Below, one piece after another: positions 24,072-32,479 of a stretch of 64,000 nucleotides of DNA. Made by a program: the position numbers and the translations under genes. A model generated the notes under the pieces. It was given only the letters and a program-made list of their open reading frames with translations, searched no databases and was not told the DNA's origin. Within the stretch, counting starts at the first letter, position 1. The number at the start of each line of letters is the position of its first letter. Source of the DNA: Pseudomonas sp. LS.1a (GTDB lineage: Bacteria > Pseudomonadota > Gammaproteobacteria > Pseudomonadales > Pseudomonadaceae); assembly GCF_022533585.1 (NCBI RefSeq), contig NZ_CP092827.1, positions 4,814,001 to 4,878,000 of the forward strand. The letters run 5' to 3'.

Positions 24072-24335
24072 ATGACCACAGAAGACACCCAATTCACCGT
24101 CGGCAAAACCACCTTCTTCCAAGGTGAAAACGGCACCCACCCACTCTTCCGCATCGAGCCAGGCATCCCTTGCCGGGACGCCCGCGAGCAGTCCTCAGAG
24201 CTGATGGGCTATGTACGCGAACTGACCATCACCGGCCTGATGGACGAGAAACCGATGATGATCTGGGCTGCGCACTACTTGAGCGCGATGGCCAAGGCGC
24301 TGATGGATGATGCTGAGTTGGGCATGAAGCAGTAA
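24072..24335 (+). CDS. DUF3077 protein
   Basis: An 87-aa protein of the Pseudomonas DUF3077 type: FxxG near the start (TTFFQGENGTHPLFRIEPGIPCRDAREQSSELMGYV), then a short C-terminal helix pair (MIWAAHYLSAMAKALMDDAE). GGGGA precedes the ATG. It lies just after the DUF6124 gene, and these two families often neighbour each other. Function unknown. Confidence 0.85.
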   Translation: MTTEDTQFTVGKTTFFQGENGTHPLFRIEPGIPCRDAREQSSELMGYVRELTITGLMDEKPMMIWAAHYLSAMAKALMDDAELGMKQ

Positions 24336-24389
24336 GCCCTTTGCGCCACGCTACAATTTCTGCTTGCGAACCAATCAACATTGCCATTA

Positions 24390-24405
24390 CTGTATATGGA
24401 TACAG
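24390..24405. promoter_or_regulatory. LexA (SOS) box upstream of yebG
   Basis: CTGTATATGGATACAG is a perfect CTGT-N8-ACAG LexA site 33 bp before the yebG start codon. It overlaps a likely promoter (TTGCCA at 24381 and GTATAA at 24405). Confidence 0.9.
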
Positions 24406-24437
24406 TATAAACCCAGCAAAAGGCATAGAGGTGATGA

Positions 24438-24701
24438 ATGGCCGTCGAAGTGGTGTACCGCAGCAGCCGCGACCCGGAGCGCTTGTTCATGGATAAGGCC
24501 GAAGCAGACCGTCACGACAAGATGCTCGAACTGGCCGAGCGCCTGGCCGAAGTACTGCACAAGGCTGTACCCTCGCTGACCGAGCAGCAGGTCGAGGAAG
24601 CCGGTATCTACATGGCCAGGAACCGCGATGTGTTCGCAAGGGCGTTCAAGAGCCAGCCGGATGCGTTGGCCGAGTTGCTCGAAGCGCCAGCGGCCGAGTA
24701 A
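24438..24701 (+). CDS. yebG: YebG-family SOS-induced protein
   Basis: An 87-aa protein of the YebG family: MAVEVVYRSSRDPERLFMDKAEADRHDKMLELAERLAEVL, a second helix pair, and an acidic tail. YebG is induced by DNA damage; its molecular role is not known. The perfect LexA box just upstream supports SOS control. The gene stands alone. Confidence 0.9.
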   Translation: MAVEVVYRSSRDPERLFMDKAEADRHDKMLELAERLAEVLHKAVPSLTEQQVEEAGIYMARNRDVFARAFKSQPDALAELLEAPAAE

Positions 24702-24756
24702 TTGCCTGCACTGGCCGCTCCAGCAGGTACGGCACAAGCGCTGGGCTGGAGGTATT

Positions 24757-24845
24757 CCTGTGGGAGCGGCTTTAGCCGCGAAGAATCCAACGCGGTGCAT
24801 GGCACCGGCTGCGCCGGTGTTCGCGGCTAAAGCCGCTCCCACAGA
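24757..24845. repeat. REP pair of a second class with conserved centre
   Basis: Here the REP cores point outward (CTGTGGGAGCGGCTTTAGCCGCG ... CGCGGCTAAAGCCGCTCCCACAG). They enclose a 36-base centre (AGAATCCAACGCGGTGCATGG..., then CACCGGC/GCCGGTG hairpin). Almost the same centre recurs at 63349-63390. Confidence 0.9.
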
Positions 24846-24879
24846 GTCCCTGCTAATTCAATGAGTTATGTGCAACTCC

Positions 24880-24912
24880 ATGAGAGCGGGCGTGCCCGCG
24901 AAGAGGCCAGCA
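24880..24912. repeat. Single REP element
   Basis: One unpaired REP core (GAGAGCGGGCGTGCCCGCGAAGAGGCC) right after the second-class repeat and just downstream of the amino-acid dehydrogenase stop. Confidence 0.82.
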
Positions 24913-24928
24913 AAGCCGGTATCAACCT

Positions 24929-25948
24929 TCAGCCGTAGAGCAACCGCTCCGCCAGCATCTGCGCCACCCGTGCCGGCGAGCGCTTCTCTGCCTGCGCATG
25001 GCCAAACACTTCGGTCAGCCGCGAAGGTATCCGCGCCAGGTGCGCAGTGATGGTGCCCAGGTCTTCGCCACGATGCTTGAGCGCCACATAGATCAACCCA
25101 CCGGCATTGATCACGTAGTCGGGTGCATACAGTATCCCGCGCGACTCCAGCTGGTCGGCTACCTGCAAGGTGGTCAACTGGTTGTTCGCCGCCCCCGCCA
25201 CTGCCGCGCAACGCAACTGCATCACGCTCTGCCCGTTCAACACCGGCCCCACGCCGCAAGGGGCAAAGATGTCGCAAGGGGTGCTGATCAACGCATCGTT
25301 GGTCACCGGATGGGCATTGAACTGCTCCACCGCCAGCCGCACCCGCCCAGGGTCCAGATCACTCACCAGCAGGTCCGCACCCGCCGCATGCAGTTGCTCC
25401 GCCAGCGCATAACCGACATTGCCCAGCCCTTGCACCGCCACCCGCAGCCCTTGCAGGTCATCACTGCCAAGGCGGAACGAAGTGGTCGCACGAATGCCGG
25501 CAAAAACCCCCATCGCCGCATGCGGTGAGGGGTCACCCGAGGCCGTGGTGCTGGTCACATGCGGAGTACTCTGGGCAATGCAGTCCATGTCCAGGGTCGA
25601 GGTGCCACTGTCCACGGCGATGATGAAGCGCCCTTGCAAGGTGTCGATGAAGCGGCCAAAGGCCTCGAACAGCGCAGCACGGTTTTCCACATGCGGGTTG
25701 CGCATGATCACCGCCTTGCCGCCCCCCAGTGGCAGGCCGGCCAGCGCCGCCTTGTAGCTCATGCCCTGGGCCAGGCGAATGGCGTCGGTCATGGCGCTTT
25801 CATCATCGGCGTAAGGCAGGTAGCGGCAGCCGCCCATGGCCGGGCCCAGCTGCTCGCTGTGGATCACCACCACGGCCTTCAGGCCGGTGGGCGGGTGGGT
25901 GAACAAGTGCAACGACTGGGTACGGGTGCTTTGCATCAGCGCGAACAT
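24929..25948 (-). CDS. ldh: Leu/Glu/Phe/Val-type amino-acid dehydrogenase
   Basis: NAD-dependent amino-acid dehydrogenase, 339 aa. The substrate-binding lysines are in GPAMGGCRYLPY and MSYKAALAGLPLGGGKAV (about residues 65-85). The nucleotide-binding motif is VAVQGLGNVGYALAEQL. Length and sequence fit leucine/valine dehydrogenases, which deaminate branched-chain amino acids to keto acids. It is transcribed alone and divergent from the SirB1-like gene. Confidence 0.88.
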   Translation of the reverse strand: MFALMQSTRTQSLHLFTHPPTGLKAVVVIHSEQLGPAMGGCRYLPYADDESAMTDAIRLAQGMSYKAALAGLPLGGGKAVIMRNPHVENRAALFEAFGRFIDTLQGRFIIAVDSGTSTLDMDCIAQSTPHVTSTTASGDPSPHAAMGVFAGIRATTSFRLGSDDLQGLRVAVQGLGNVGYALAEQLHAAGADLLVSDLDPGRVRLAVEQFNAHPVTNDALISTPCDIFAPCGVGPVLNGQSVMQLRCAAVAGAANNQLTTLQVADQLESRGILYAPDYVINAGGLIYVALKHRGEDLGTITAHLARIPSRLTEVFGHAQAEKRSPARVAQMLAERLLYG

Positions 25949-26072
25949 CGACAGGCTCCCCTACGAGGTGCTCCTTCCAGTATAGGCACGGCCCTTGGGC
26001 TGGCGCCGCCGCCGGACCACTGGACGAAACCGCGCGCCGCGGCTAATACTCAAGCGTGTGTGGAGAAGCCCC

Positions 26073-26879
26073 ATGAAGCCACGTCAAGCCTGCCTGGCCT
26101 GCCTGGAACGCGAGCCCGTCGCCCTGCTGGAAGCCGCATTGTGGATTGCCGCCGAGCACGACCCCAGCGTCGAGCCCGCGGCCAGCCTTGCCAAGCTGCA
26201 TGACCTGCAGCGCGAGATCAGCGCCAACCTGCCGATGCTGCCGCTGTGCGAACTGGCCCAGCCACTGCTGCGCCAACTCACTGCCCTGGGCTTCCAGCAG
26301 GATGAATACCACCCGCTGCGCCCGCATGCCGCGATGATGGACAAGGTGCTGCAGCGCCGCCGTGGCCAACCGCTGACCCTGGCCATCCTCGCCCTGGAAC
26401 TGGCCTGGCGCCTCTCCATCCCCCTTGAGGGCGTCGGCTTCCCCGGCCATTTCCTGCTGCGCGTACCAGGTGCCGATCACCTGCTCGACCCCTGTGGTGG
26501 CCGGCGCCTGTACCCTAACGATTGCCGTGAGCTGCTGGCGCGCCAGTTCGGCCCGCAGGTAGCGCTGACTGCCGAGCACATGCGCAGCGCCAGCCCGCAG
26601 CAGATGCTGCAACGCCTTTCGCGCAACCTGCGCCAGTTGCACATGAGCAACGACGACCACCTGGCGGCGCTGATCGATGCCGAGCGAGTCATGCAACTGG
26701 GGCCGGTACAGGTCAGCGACTACGTGACCCGTGCCTCGCTCTACCAGCACCTGGATTGCCCGCAGGCCGAGCGCTTCGACCTGGAGCATGCGTTACTGCT
26801 GACGGAAGACCCGGTCCAGCGCCTGAAGCTGTCCGAACGTATCGGCAAGCTTCCGGCGGCGAACCGTTCCATTCACTGA
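26073..26879 (+). CDS. SirB1/transglutaminase-like tetratricopeptide protein
   Basis: A 268-aa protein of the SirB1/DUF1315-like transglutaminase-related family. Conserved phrases are MMDKVLQRRRGQPLTLAILALELAWRLSIPLEGVGFPGHFLLR, where the catalytic Cys of true transglutaminases is not preserved in this part, and LLDPCGG. The C-terminus resembles TPR helices (LYQHLDCPQAERFDLEHALLL). Function unknown. Its last 7 bp overlap the convergent maleylacetoacetate isomerase gene. Confidence 0.82.
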   Translation: MKPRQACLACLEREPVALLEAALWIAAEHDPSVEPAASLAKLHDLQREISANLPMLPLCELAQPLLRQLTALGFQQDEYHPLRPHAAMMDKVLQRRRGQPLTLAILALELAWRLSIPLEGVGFPGHFLLRVPGADHLLDPCGGRRLYPNDCRELLARQFGPQVALTAEHMRSASPQQMLQRLSRNLRQLHMSNDDHLAALIDAERVMQLGPVQVSDYVTRASLYQHLDCPQAERFDLEHALLLTEDPVQRLKLSERIGKLPAANRSIH

Positions 26880-27505
26880 GCCGGGCTGTCCGGCTGCTGT
26901 GCGGGGTGGGCCTGGGCGAACGCCGGGTGACCGGCCGCCAGGGCGGCAACCCGCAGGATGCGCGGGAAGCTGTCGAGGTCGATGTTGAAGCGTTCGGCCG
27001 CGTACAACTGCGGGATCAGGTAGACATCCGCCAGGCCCGGCTCATCACCGAAGCAGAAGCCGTGATCGCCAATCAGTTGCTCCACTGCCGCCAGCCCCTG
27101 GCTGATCCAGTGGCCGATCCACTGGTTGACCTGGCTCTCGTCCTGGCCGGCCTGACGCAGCCGGTTGAGCACGCTGACGTTGTGCAATGGATGGATGTCG
27201 CAGCCGATGATCGCCGCCACTCCCCGCACCTTGGCGCGCGCCTCGGCCGTGGCAGGCAGCAGCGCGGGCTGTGGATAAACCTCTTCCAGGTACTCGATGA
27301 TCGCCGGCGACTGCACCAGCAGCTCACCGCCGTCAGTGCGCAAGGCCGGCACGCGGCCCTGCGGGTTGACGGCGACATAGCCTGCACCACGCTGCTCACC
27401 CTGCAGCAGGTTGACCGGCAGGGACTGGTAGGCCAGCCCCTTCAGTGCCAGGGCAATGCGCACCCGGTAGGACGAGGTGGAACGGTAATAGGTGTACAGC
27501 TCCAT
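26873..27505 (-). CDS. maiA: Maleylacetoacetate isomerase (hmgC)
   Basis: Glutathione S-transferase superfamily enzyme (zeta class), 210 aa, that isomerises maleylacetoacetate to fumarylacetoacetate. The N-terminal thioredoxin-like domain has YYRSTSSYRVRIALALKG, the Ser-rich glutathione site, and VNPQGRVPAL with QSPAIIEYLEE. It is the third gene of the homogentisate operon hmgA-fahA-maiA (hmgABC in P. putida naming), 12 bp after the fumarylacetoacetase gene. Confidence 0.95.
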   Translation of the reverse strand: MELYTYYRSTSSYRVRIALALKGLAYQSLPVNLLQGEQRGAGYVAVNPQGRVPALRTDGGELLVQSPAIIEYLEEVYPQPALLPATAEARAKVRGVAAIIGCDIHPLHNVSVLNRLRQAGQDESQVNQWIGHWISQGLAAVEQLIGDHGFCFGDEPGLADVYLIPQLYAAERFNIDLDSFPRILRVAALAAGHPAFAQAHPAQQPDSPAQ

Positions 27506-27517
27506 GCCCCTGCCTCC

Positions 27518-28810
27518 TCAGTTGGCCGCGATGACCGTGCCACGGCATTCGCCGAAGCCGATGCTGGCCACACCATCACGCGCACAGCGGGCACGCAGGA
27601 TGATCTCGTCGCCGTCTTCGAGGAACTTGCGCACCTCGCCGCTGGCCAGCTCCACCGGGTGCTTGCCGCCTTCGGTGATCTCCAGCAGGCTGCCGAACGA
27701 ACCTGGCGTGGCGCCCGACAGCGTGCCCGAACCGAACAGGTCGCCCGGTTGCAGCTGGCAGCCGTTGACGCTGTGGTGCGCGACCAACTGCGCCACGGTC
27801 CAGTACATGCTGCGGGTGTTGCTCAAGGTCAGGCGGTGCGGGGCAAGGCCCTGCTCGCGCATGCGCTCGGTCAGCAGCAGCACCTCCAGCTCGATATCGT
27901 ATGCACCGGCGGCCTGGTCGCGCTTGTCCAGCAGATACGACAGTGGCTGCGGGTCGCCTTCCGGGCGTGCCGGCTGGGCACAGCGGAACGGCTCCAGCGC
28001 TTCGGCGGTGACCACCCAGGGCGAGACGGTGGTGATGAAACTCTTGGACAGGAACGGGCCCAGCGGCTGGTATTCCCAGGCCTGGATATCGCGCGCCGAC
28101 CAGTCGTTGAGCAGGCACAGGCCGGCCACGTGCTCGGCGGCATCGCCTACCGGAATCGCCTGGCCCATGTCATTGCCCTGACCGATCCAGATGCCCAGTT
28201 CCAGTTCATAGTCCAGGCGCGCGCAGGGGCCGAAGCTCGGCTCGGTGTGCCCGGCCGGCAGGGTCTGGCCCTTGGGCCGGCGTACATCGGTGCCGGACGG
28301 GCGAATGGTCGAGGCGCGGCCGTGATAACCGATCGGCACGTACTTGTAGTTGGGCAGCAGCGGGTTGTCGGGGCGGAACAGCTTGCCCACGTTCTTGGCG
28401 TGCTCGATGCCCACGTAGAAGTCGGTGTAGTCACCGATCTGCGCCGGTACATGCAGCTGGCAAGCGCTGGCCGGATACAGTGCAGCCTGCAGCGCCGCCT
28501 GGTGTTCGCTGTGCTCGCCCAGCAGCACCAGCAGGCGCTCGCGCAGGGCAACACGGGCACCGCGGCCGAGGGCGAAGAATGCGTTCAACGCCCCACCACG
28601 GGTGGCCTCGACGGCGGCCTTGGCGGCACCGTCGAACAGGCCGGCGGCAAGCACCGCCTCCAGGTCGAGGATCGCGTCGCCGATGGCCACGCCACAGCGC
28701 CTGGCTTCACCCGGCCGGCTGAAGATGCCCAACGGCAGGTTCTGCAGCGGGAAGTCGCTGTGCCCGTTGGCGTGCTCGACCCAGCTACGGGCAATGGCGG
28801 TCTGGTTCAT
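27518..28810 (-). CDS. fahA: Fumarylacetoacetase (hmgB)
   Basis: Hydrolyses fumarylacetoacetate to fumarate and acetoacetate, the last step of homogentisate breakdown. The 430-aa length is normal. The N-terminal domain carries GVAIGDAILDLEAV. The catalytic domain has DYTDFYVGIEHAKNVGKLFRP, GYHGRASTIRPSG, and the metal and substrate residues around LDYELELGIWIG and LLNDWSARDIQAWEYQPLGPFLSK. The ATG at 28810 follows a good ribosome site (GGAGATAACC). It lies 2 bp after the hmgA stop. Confidence 0.97.
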   Translation of the reverse strand: MNQTAIARSWVEHANGHSDFPLQNLPLGIFSRPGEARRCGVAIGDAILDLEAVLAAGLFDGAAKAAVEATRGGALNAFFALGRGARVALRERLLVLLGEHSEHQAALQAALYPASACQLHVPAQIGDYTDFYVGIEHAKNVGKLFRPDNPLLPNYKYVPIGYHGRASTIRPSGTDVRRPKGQTLPAGHTEPSFGPCARLDYELELGIWIGQGNDMGQAIPVGDAAEHVAGLCLLNDWSARDIQAWEYQPLGPFLSKSFITTVSPWVVTAEALEPFRCAQPARPEGDPQPLSYLLDKRDQAAGAYDIELEVLLLTERMREQGLAPHRLTLSNTRSMYWTVAQLVAHHSVNGCQLQPGDLFGSGTLSGATPGSFGSLLEITEGGKHPVELASGEVRKFLEDGDEIILRARCARDGVASIGFGECRGTVIAAN

Positions 28811-28812
28811 GG

Positions 28813-30114
28813 TTATCTCCGGTTCGGGTTGAAGGTGCTCGGCAAGGTGGCCCAGCAACTATCGTAGTCGGCCTGCAACTGCGGGCATTCAAGGGCTTGC
28901 AGGCTCGGGCGCAGCACTTGGCTGGTCTCGAACATGAAGGCCATGGTGTTGTCGATCTTGTGCGGCGCCAGGTCGGCGGCAATAGCCTTTTCGCAGGTTT
29001 CGGCGTCGGGGCCATGGGCGCTCATCACCCCGTGCAGCGAGGCACCGCCCGGCACGAAGCCCTCGGCCTTGGCGTCGTAGGCACCGTTGATCAGGCCCAT
29101 GAACTCGTTCATCAGGTTGCGGTGGAACCATGGTGGACGGAAGGTGTTTTCGGCCACCATCCAGCGTGGCGGGAAGATCACGAAGTCCATGTTGGCCAGG
29201 CCATGCACGCTGGTCGGCGAGGTCAGCACGGTGAAGATCGACGGGTCCGGGTGGTCGAAGCTGACCGTGCCGATGGTGTTGAAGCGGCGCAGGTCGTACT
29301 TGTACGGCACGTTGCTGCCGTGCCAGGCGACCACGTCCAGTGGCGAGTGCTGCAGTTCGCAGGCCCAGTGTTCGCCAAGAAACTTCTGCACCAGTTGCAC
29401 CGGGCCATCGGCCTCTTCGTAGTGCGCCACCGGGGTGAGGAAGTCGCGCGGGTTGGCCAGACCGTTGCTGCCGATCGGGCCCAGGTCCGGGATGCGCAGC
29501 GGCGCGCCGTGGTTTTCGGCAATGTAGCCACGGGCCTGGCCGTCGAGCAGTTCGACGCGGAACTTCATGCCACGCGGGATCACCGCAATTTCCAGCGGCT
29601 CGACCTCCATCACCCCCAGTTCGGTGGCGATGCGCAGGCGGCCCTGTTCCGGCACCAGCAGCAGCTCACCGTCGGCGTTGAAGAACACCCGCTCCATTGA
29701 GCGGTTGGCGCGGTAGATGTAGATGCTCACGCCGGCCGGTTTTTGCGCGGCGGCGTTGGCCACCATGGGCAGCCAGCCTTCGATGAAGTCGGTCGGCTCG
29801 GCGGGGATCGGCTGGGGGTTCCAGCGCAGGCGGTTGGGGGTGATGGCCCCCAGCGGGCCGGTCAGCGGCTGGCGCGCCAGGCGCTCGAAACGCGGGTGCA
29901 AGGCAGACGGGCGAATACGGTACAGCCAGGTGCGGCGCTGCTCGCTGCGGGTCATGGTGAACGCCGTGCCCGAGAGCAACTCGGCATACAGCCCATAGGG
30001 CGCCTTCTGCGGCGAATTCTGCCCGACCGGCAAGGCCCCCGGCAGCGCTTCGCTGGCAAACTCGTTGCCGAAGCCGCTGAGGTAGTGAAGGTCGGGTGAC
30101 GTATCGCGATTCAT
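28813..30114 (-). CDS. hmgA: Homogentisate 1,2-dioxygenase
   Basis: Fe(II)-dependent ring-cleavage enzyme turning homogentisate into maleylacetoacetate; 433 aa as expected. Recognisable phrases are [84 protein letters not shown], and the metal-binding HGPD near [18 protein letters not shown]. It is the first gene of the hmg operon, and its promoter faces hmgR across a strong 17-bp palindrome. It serves tyrosine and phenylalanine catabolism. Confidence 0.97.
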   Translation of the reverse strand: MNRDTSPDLHYLSGFGNEFASEALPGALPVGQNSPQKAPYGLYAELLSGTAFTMTRSEQRRTWLYRIRPSALHPRFERLARQPLTGPLGAITPNRLRWNPQPIPAEPTDFIEGWLPMVANAAAQKPAGVSIYIYRANRSMERVFFNADGELLLVPEQGRLRIATELGVMEVEPLEIAVIPRGMKFRVELLDGQARGYIAENHGAPLRIPDLGPIGSNGLANPRDFLTPVAHYEEADGPVQLVQKFLGEHWACELQHSPLDVVAWHGSNVPYKYDLRRFNTIGTVSFDHPDPSIFTVLTSPTSVHGLANMDFVIFPPRWMVAENTFRPPWFHRNLMNEFMGLINGAYDAKAEGFVPGGASLHGVMSAHGPDAETCEKAIAADLAPHKIDNTMAFMFETSQVLRPSLQALECPQLQADYDSCWATLPSTFNPNRR

Positions 30115-30199
30115 CGATGCCTCCGGGCTCTGGCCGAGCCGTTGCTGGCAGCTGGCTGCTGGCCCGGGGCGGGGTGGCAGCGCGTCTGCATTGTTTTTA

Positions 30200-30226
30200 T
30201 CGTAATCAGATTACGAATAACGTAAT
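30200..30226. promoter_or_regulatory. HmgR operator (17-bp palindrome and overlapping second copy)
   Basis: TCGTAATC-A-GATTACGA (30200-30216) is a perfect 17-bp palindrome in the hmgA-hmgR gap. An overlapping inverted repeat ATTACG-AATAA-CGTAAT (30210-30226) shares one half. HmgR of P. putida is described as binding a 17-bp palindrome here. Confidence 0.88.
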
Positions 30227-30282
30227 TTGCTACGGACAATGCGTCAAGCTATAAAGGCGCGACTCGAAGAATCCGGAAGAAG

Positions 30283-31071
30283 ATGTCCATGGCCAAAGCC
30301 AGCTCCCCCGCCGACAACGGCAAGCAGAAAGTCCGCTCGGCGGAGGTCGGCACCGACATCCTCAAGGCCCTTGCCGAGCTCTCTCCGTCCACCTCCCTGT
30401 CGCGCCTGGCAGAACATGTGCAGATGCCGGCGAGCAAGGTGCACCGTTACCTGCAGGCATTGATCGCCAGCGGTTTTGCCGAGCAGGATGCGGCCACCAA
30501 CCATTACGGCCTGGGGCGCGAGGCACTGCGGGTAGGGCTGGCGGCGCTGGGCAGCATCGATGTGCTGAAGATTGCCGCGCTGCCATTGTCGCAACTGCGC
30601 GATGAACTGAACGAAAGCTGCTTCGTTGCCGTATGGGGCAACCAGGGCGCGACAGTGGTCAGCATCGAGCCGGCAGTGCGCGCGGTCACCGTGGTAACGC
30701 AGATCGGCTCGGTACTGCCGCTGCTCACGTCGTCTACCGGGCTGGTGTTCGCCGCCTACCTGCCCGAGCGCGAGACCGTGGAGTTGCGTGACCGGGAACT
30801 GGCCGCCCTGCAGAACAGCGCCGCCGACTACCAGGCGGTACTGGCGGGCATTCGTGAACGTGGCCTGCACCATGTACACGGGCTGTTGATGCCGGGCGTG
30901 GATGCGCTGTCGGCACCGGTGTTCAATGCCATGGGGCAGATCGCTGCGGTGATGACCGTGGTCGGGCCTACGTCGATCTTCCATGCCGACGAGCATGGCC
31001 CGGCGGCGCAACGGCTGCTGGCGGCAGCGCGGGAAACCAGCTGGCGCATGGGCTATTCGCCCGCAGGTTGA
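30283..31071 (+). CDS. hmgR: IclR-family repressor of homogentisate genes
   Basis: A 262-aa IclR-type regulator. The winged helix-turn-helix occupies about residues 20-80 (GTDILKALAELSPSTSLSRLAEHVQMPASKVHRYLQALIASGFAEQD). The effector domain has LPLLTSSTGLVFAAYLPE and VDALSAPVFNAMGQIAAVMTVVG. It is divergent from hmgA, and a perfect palindrome lies between them. In P. putida HmgR represses hmgABC and is released by homogentisate; the same is expected here. A strong terminator follows. Confidence 0.94.
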   Translation: MSMAKASSPADNGKQKVRSAEVGTDILKALAELSPSTSLSRLAEHVQMPASKVHRYLQALIASGFAEQDAATNHYGLGREALRVGLAALGSIDVLKIAALPLSQLRDELNESCFVAVWGNQGATVVSIEPAVRAVTVVTQIGSVLPLLTSSTGLVFAAYLPERETVELRDRELAALQNSAADYQAVLAGIRERGLHHVHGLLMPGVDALSAPVFNAMGQIAAVMTVVGPTSIFHADEHGPAAQRLLAAARETSWRMGYSPAG

Positions 31072-31251
31072 GCGCCTGCGGCACTATTGCCCGATACGTA
31101 AAGGTGAATGTCATAAGCGGCTATTTTTCCTACAGGATCAGGCGCTTATTCTTAACTCACTGGCCGGCATGAAGGGCTCTCCCCCCCGCCTTTCAGGCCT
31201 GCGAGGTTCACCGACGTAGATTTTGAAGCTCCTTGATCTGACGTCTCGATT

Positions 31252-31280
31252 GGCCGCTGCGGCTTGCAGCGGCCTTTTTT
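31252..31280 (+). terminator. Rho-independent terminator after hmgR region
   Basis: GGCCGCTGC-GGCTT-GCAGCGGCC is a 9-bp perfect stem followed by TTTTTT. It lies about 180 bp after the hmgR stop, and the stretch between (31072-31251) shows no gene. Confidence 0.88.
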
Positions 31281-31301
31281 ATCTGCCCTGAAAAATTTTT
31301 C

Positions 31302-31413
31302 GCCTGTGCTGGCCTCTTCGCGGGTAAACCCGCTCCCACAGGTATTGCACAGACCCCAGAGGCTTGTGGTGTACCTGTGGGAGCGGGTTTACCCGCGAAG
31401 AGGCCAGCACAGG
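31302..31413. repeat. Inverted pair of REP elements
   Basis: Full-length matched pair whose outer ends are exact complements (GCCTGTGCTGGCCTCTTCGC on the left); spacer about 33 bases. It lies just beyond the hmgR terminator and downstream of the convergent SDR gene. Confidence 0.92.
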
Positions 31414-31424
31414 TAGTACAAAGC

Positions 31425-32345
31425 TCAGCCCAGCGGATACTTCTGCAAGTTCGCCATCATCTGCTGCAACGCCTGCAAGCTGTCCTGAGGGTGCACCGCC
31501 CCGTCGAAGTCGCCAATCCGTGCCCAGTTCTCCGCCACCTGCTCCGGGGTAAAGCCTTCACGCGGATCGAAGCCTACCCCCAAGCTGCGCTCCCACCGCA
31601 CCTTGCCCACCCAGCCGCCGCCCACTTCGAACAGCTCACCGCTGCCCTGGCACTGTTCGCTGCCCAGGTACACCACCAGTGGGCTGACCAGCTCAGGCTT
31701 GAGCCGCTCGAACACCTGGGGCGGGATCAGCCCTTCGGTCATGCGGGTGCCACCCGTGGGAGCGATGGCATTGACCAGGATGCCATGCTTGCGCCCTTCG
31801 ATTGCCAAAGTACGCGTCAGCCCATACAGGCCCAGCTTGGCCATGCCGTAGTTGGCCTGGCCGAAGTTGCCGTAGATGCCGGACGTGGAAGCGGTGAAGA
31901 TCACCCGCCCCCAGTTCTGCTCGCGCATGTGCGGCCAGGCGGCGCGGGTGACCTTGTAAGCCCCCTCGACATGCACCTGGTAGACCTGCTCCCAGTCGCT
32001 GTCCTCCATCTTGTGGAAGGTCTTGTCACGCAGGATGCCGGCATTGTTCACCAGCACATCGACCCGGCCGAAGCTGTCCAGGGCCTGCTCGACAATACGC
32101 GCGCCGTGGCTGACCGAATCATGGTTGGCAATGGCATGGCCACCGGCTGCACGAATCTCCTCTACCACCCGGTCGGCGGCGGAGGCGCTGGCACCTTCAC
32201 CATGGGTGGAGCCGCCGAGGTCGTTGACCACTACCCGGGCGCCACGCGCAGCAAACAGCAGCGCATGGGCGCGGCCCAGGCCGCCGCCGGCTCCGGTGAC
32301 GATCACCACGCGATCTTGCAGACGGACAGGCTCGCTCATGCTCAT
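31425..32345 (-). CDS. SDR-family 3-hydroxyacyl-CoA dehydrogenase-like oxidoreductase
   Basis: Short-chain dehydrogenase of 306 aa. The cofactor loop is VTGAGGGLGRAHALLFA (17-33), and the active site is Tyr166-x3-Lys170 (NYGMAK) with a Ser near 155. The insert NDLGGSTHGEGASASAADRVVEEIRAAGGHAIANHDSV is typical of the hydroxyacyl-CoA dehydrogenase (multifunctional-enzyme-2-like) branch. The C-terminal extension beyond 260 residues is also typical. A role in fatty-acid or acyl-CoA oxidation is inferred. The alternative start two codons downstream cannot be excluded. Confidence 0.88.
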   Translation of the reverse strand: MSMSEPVRLQDRVVIVTGAGGGLGRAHALLFAARGARVVVNDLGGSTHGEGASASAADRVVEEIRAAGGHAIANHDSVSHGARIVEQALDSFGRVDVLVNNAGILRDKTFHKMEDSDWEQVYQVHVEGAYKVTRAAWPHMREQNWGRVIFTASTSGIYGNFGQANYGMAKLGLYGLTRTLAIEGRKHGILVNAIAPTGGTRMTEGLIPPQVFERLKPELVSPLVVYLGSEQCQGSGELFEVGGGWVGKVRWERSLGVGFDPREGFTPEQVAENWARIGDFDGAVHPQDSLQALQQMMANLQKYPLG

Positions 32346-32479
32346 GGCTCCAGGCAGATTCAGGTCAGCCGAGTGTCCGCCGCCAGCGGCGGGTGAACAA
32401 TCAAGCTCACGCAGGCTGAATGCCTGGCAATAACGCAGCGCGATGGTTATGGGGCCGGCTTGCCGGCGATGAGGCCCTG

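Noticed and set aside
26756..28867. Long plus-strand frame opposite maiA and fahA
   Set aside because: It crosses two genuine enzyme genes, with no recognisable domain in its translation.
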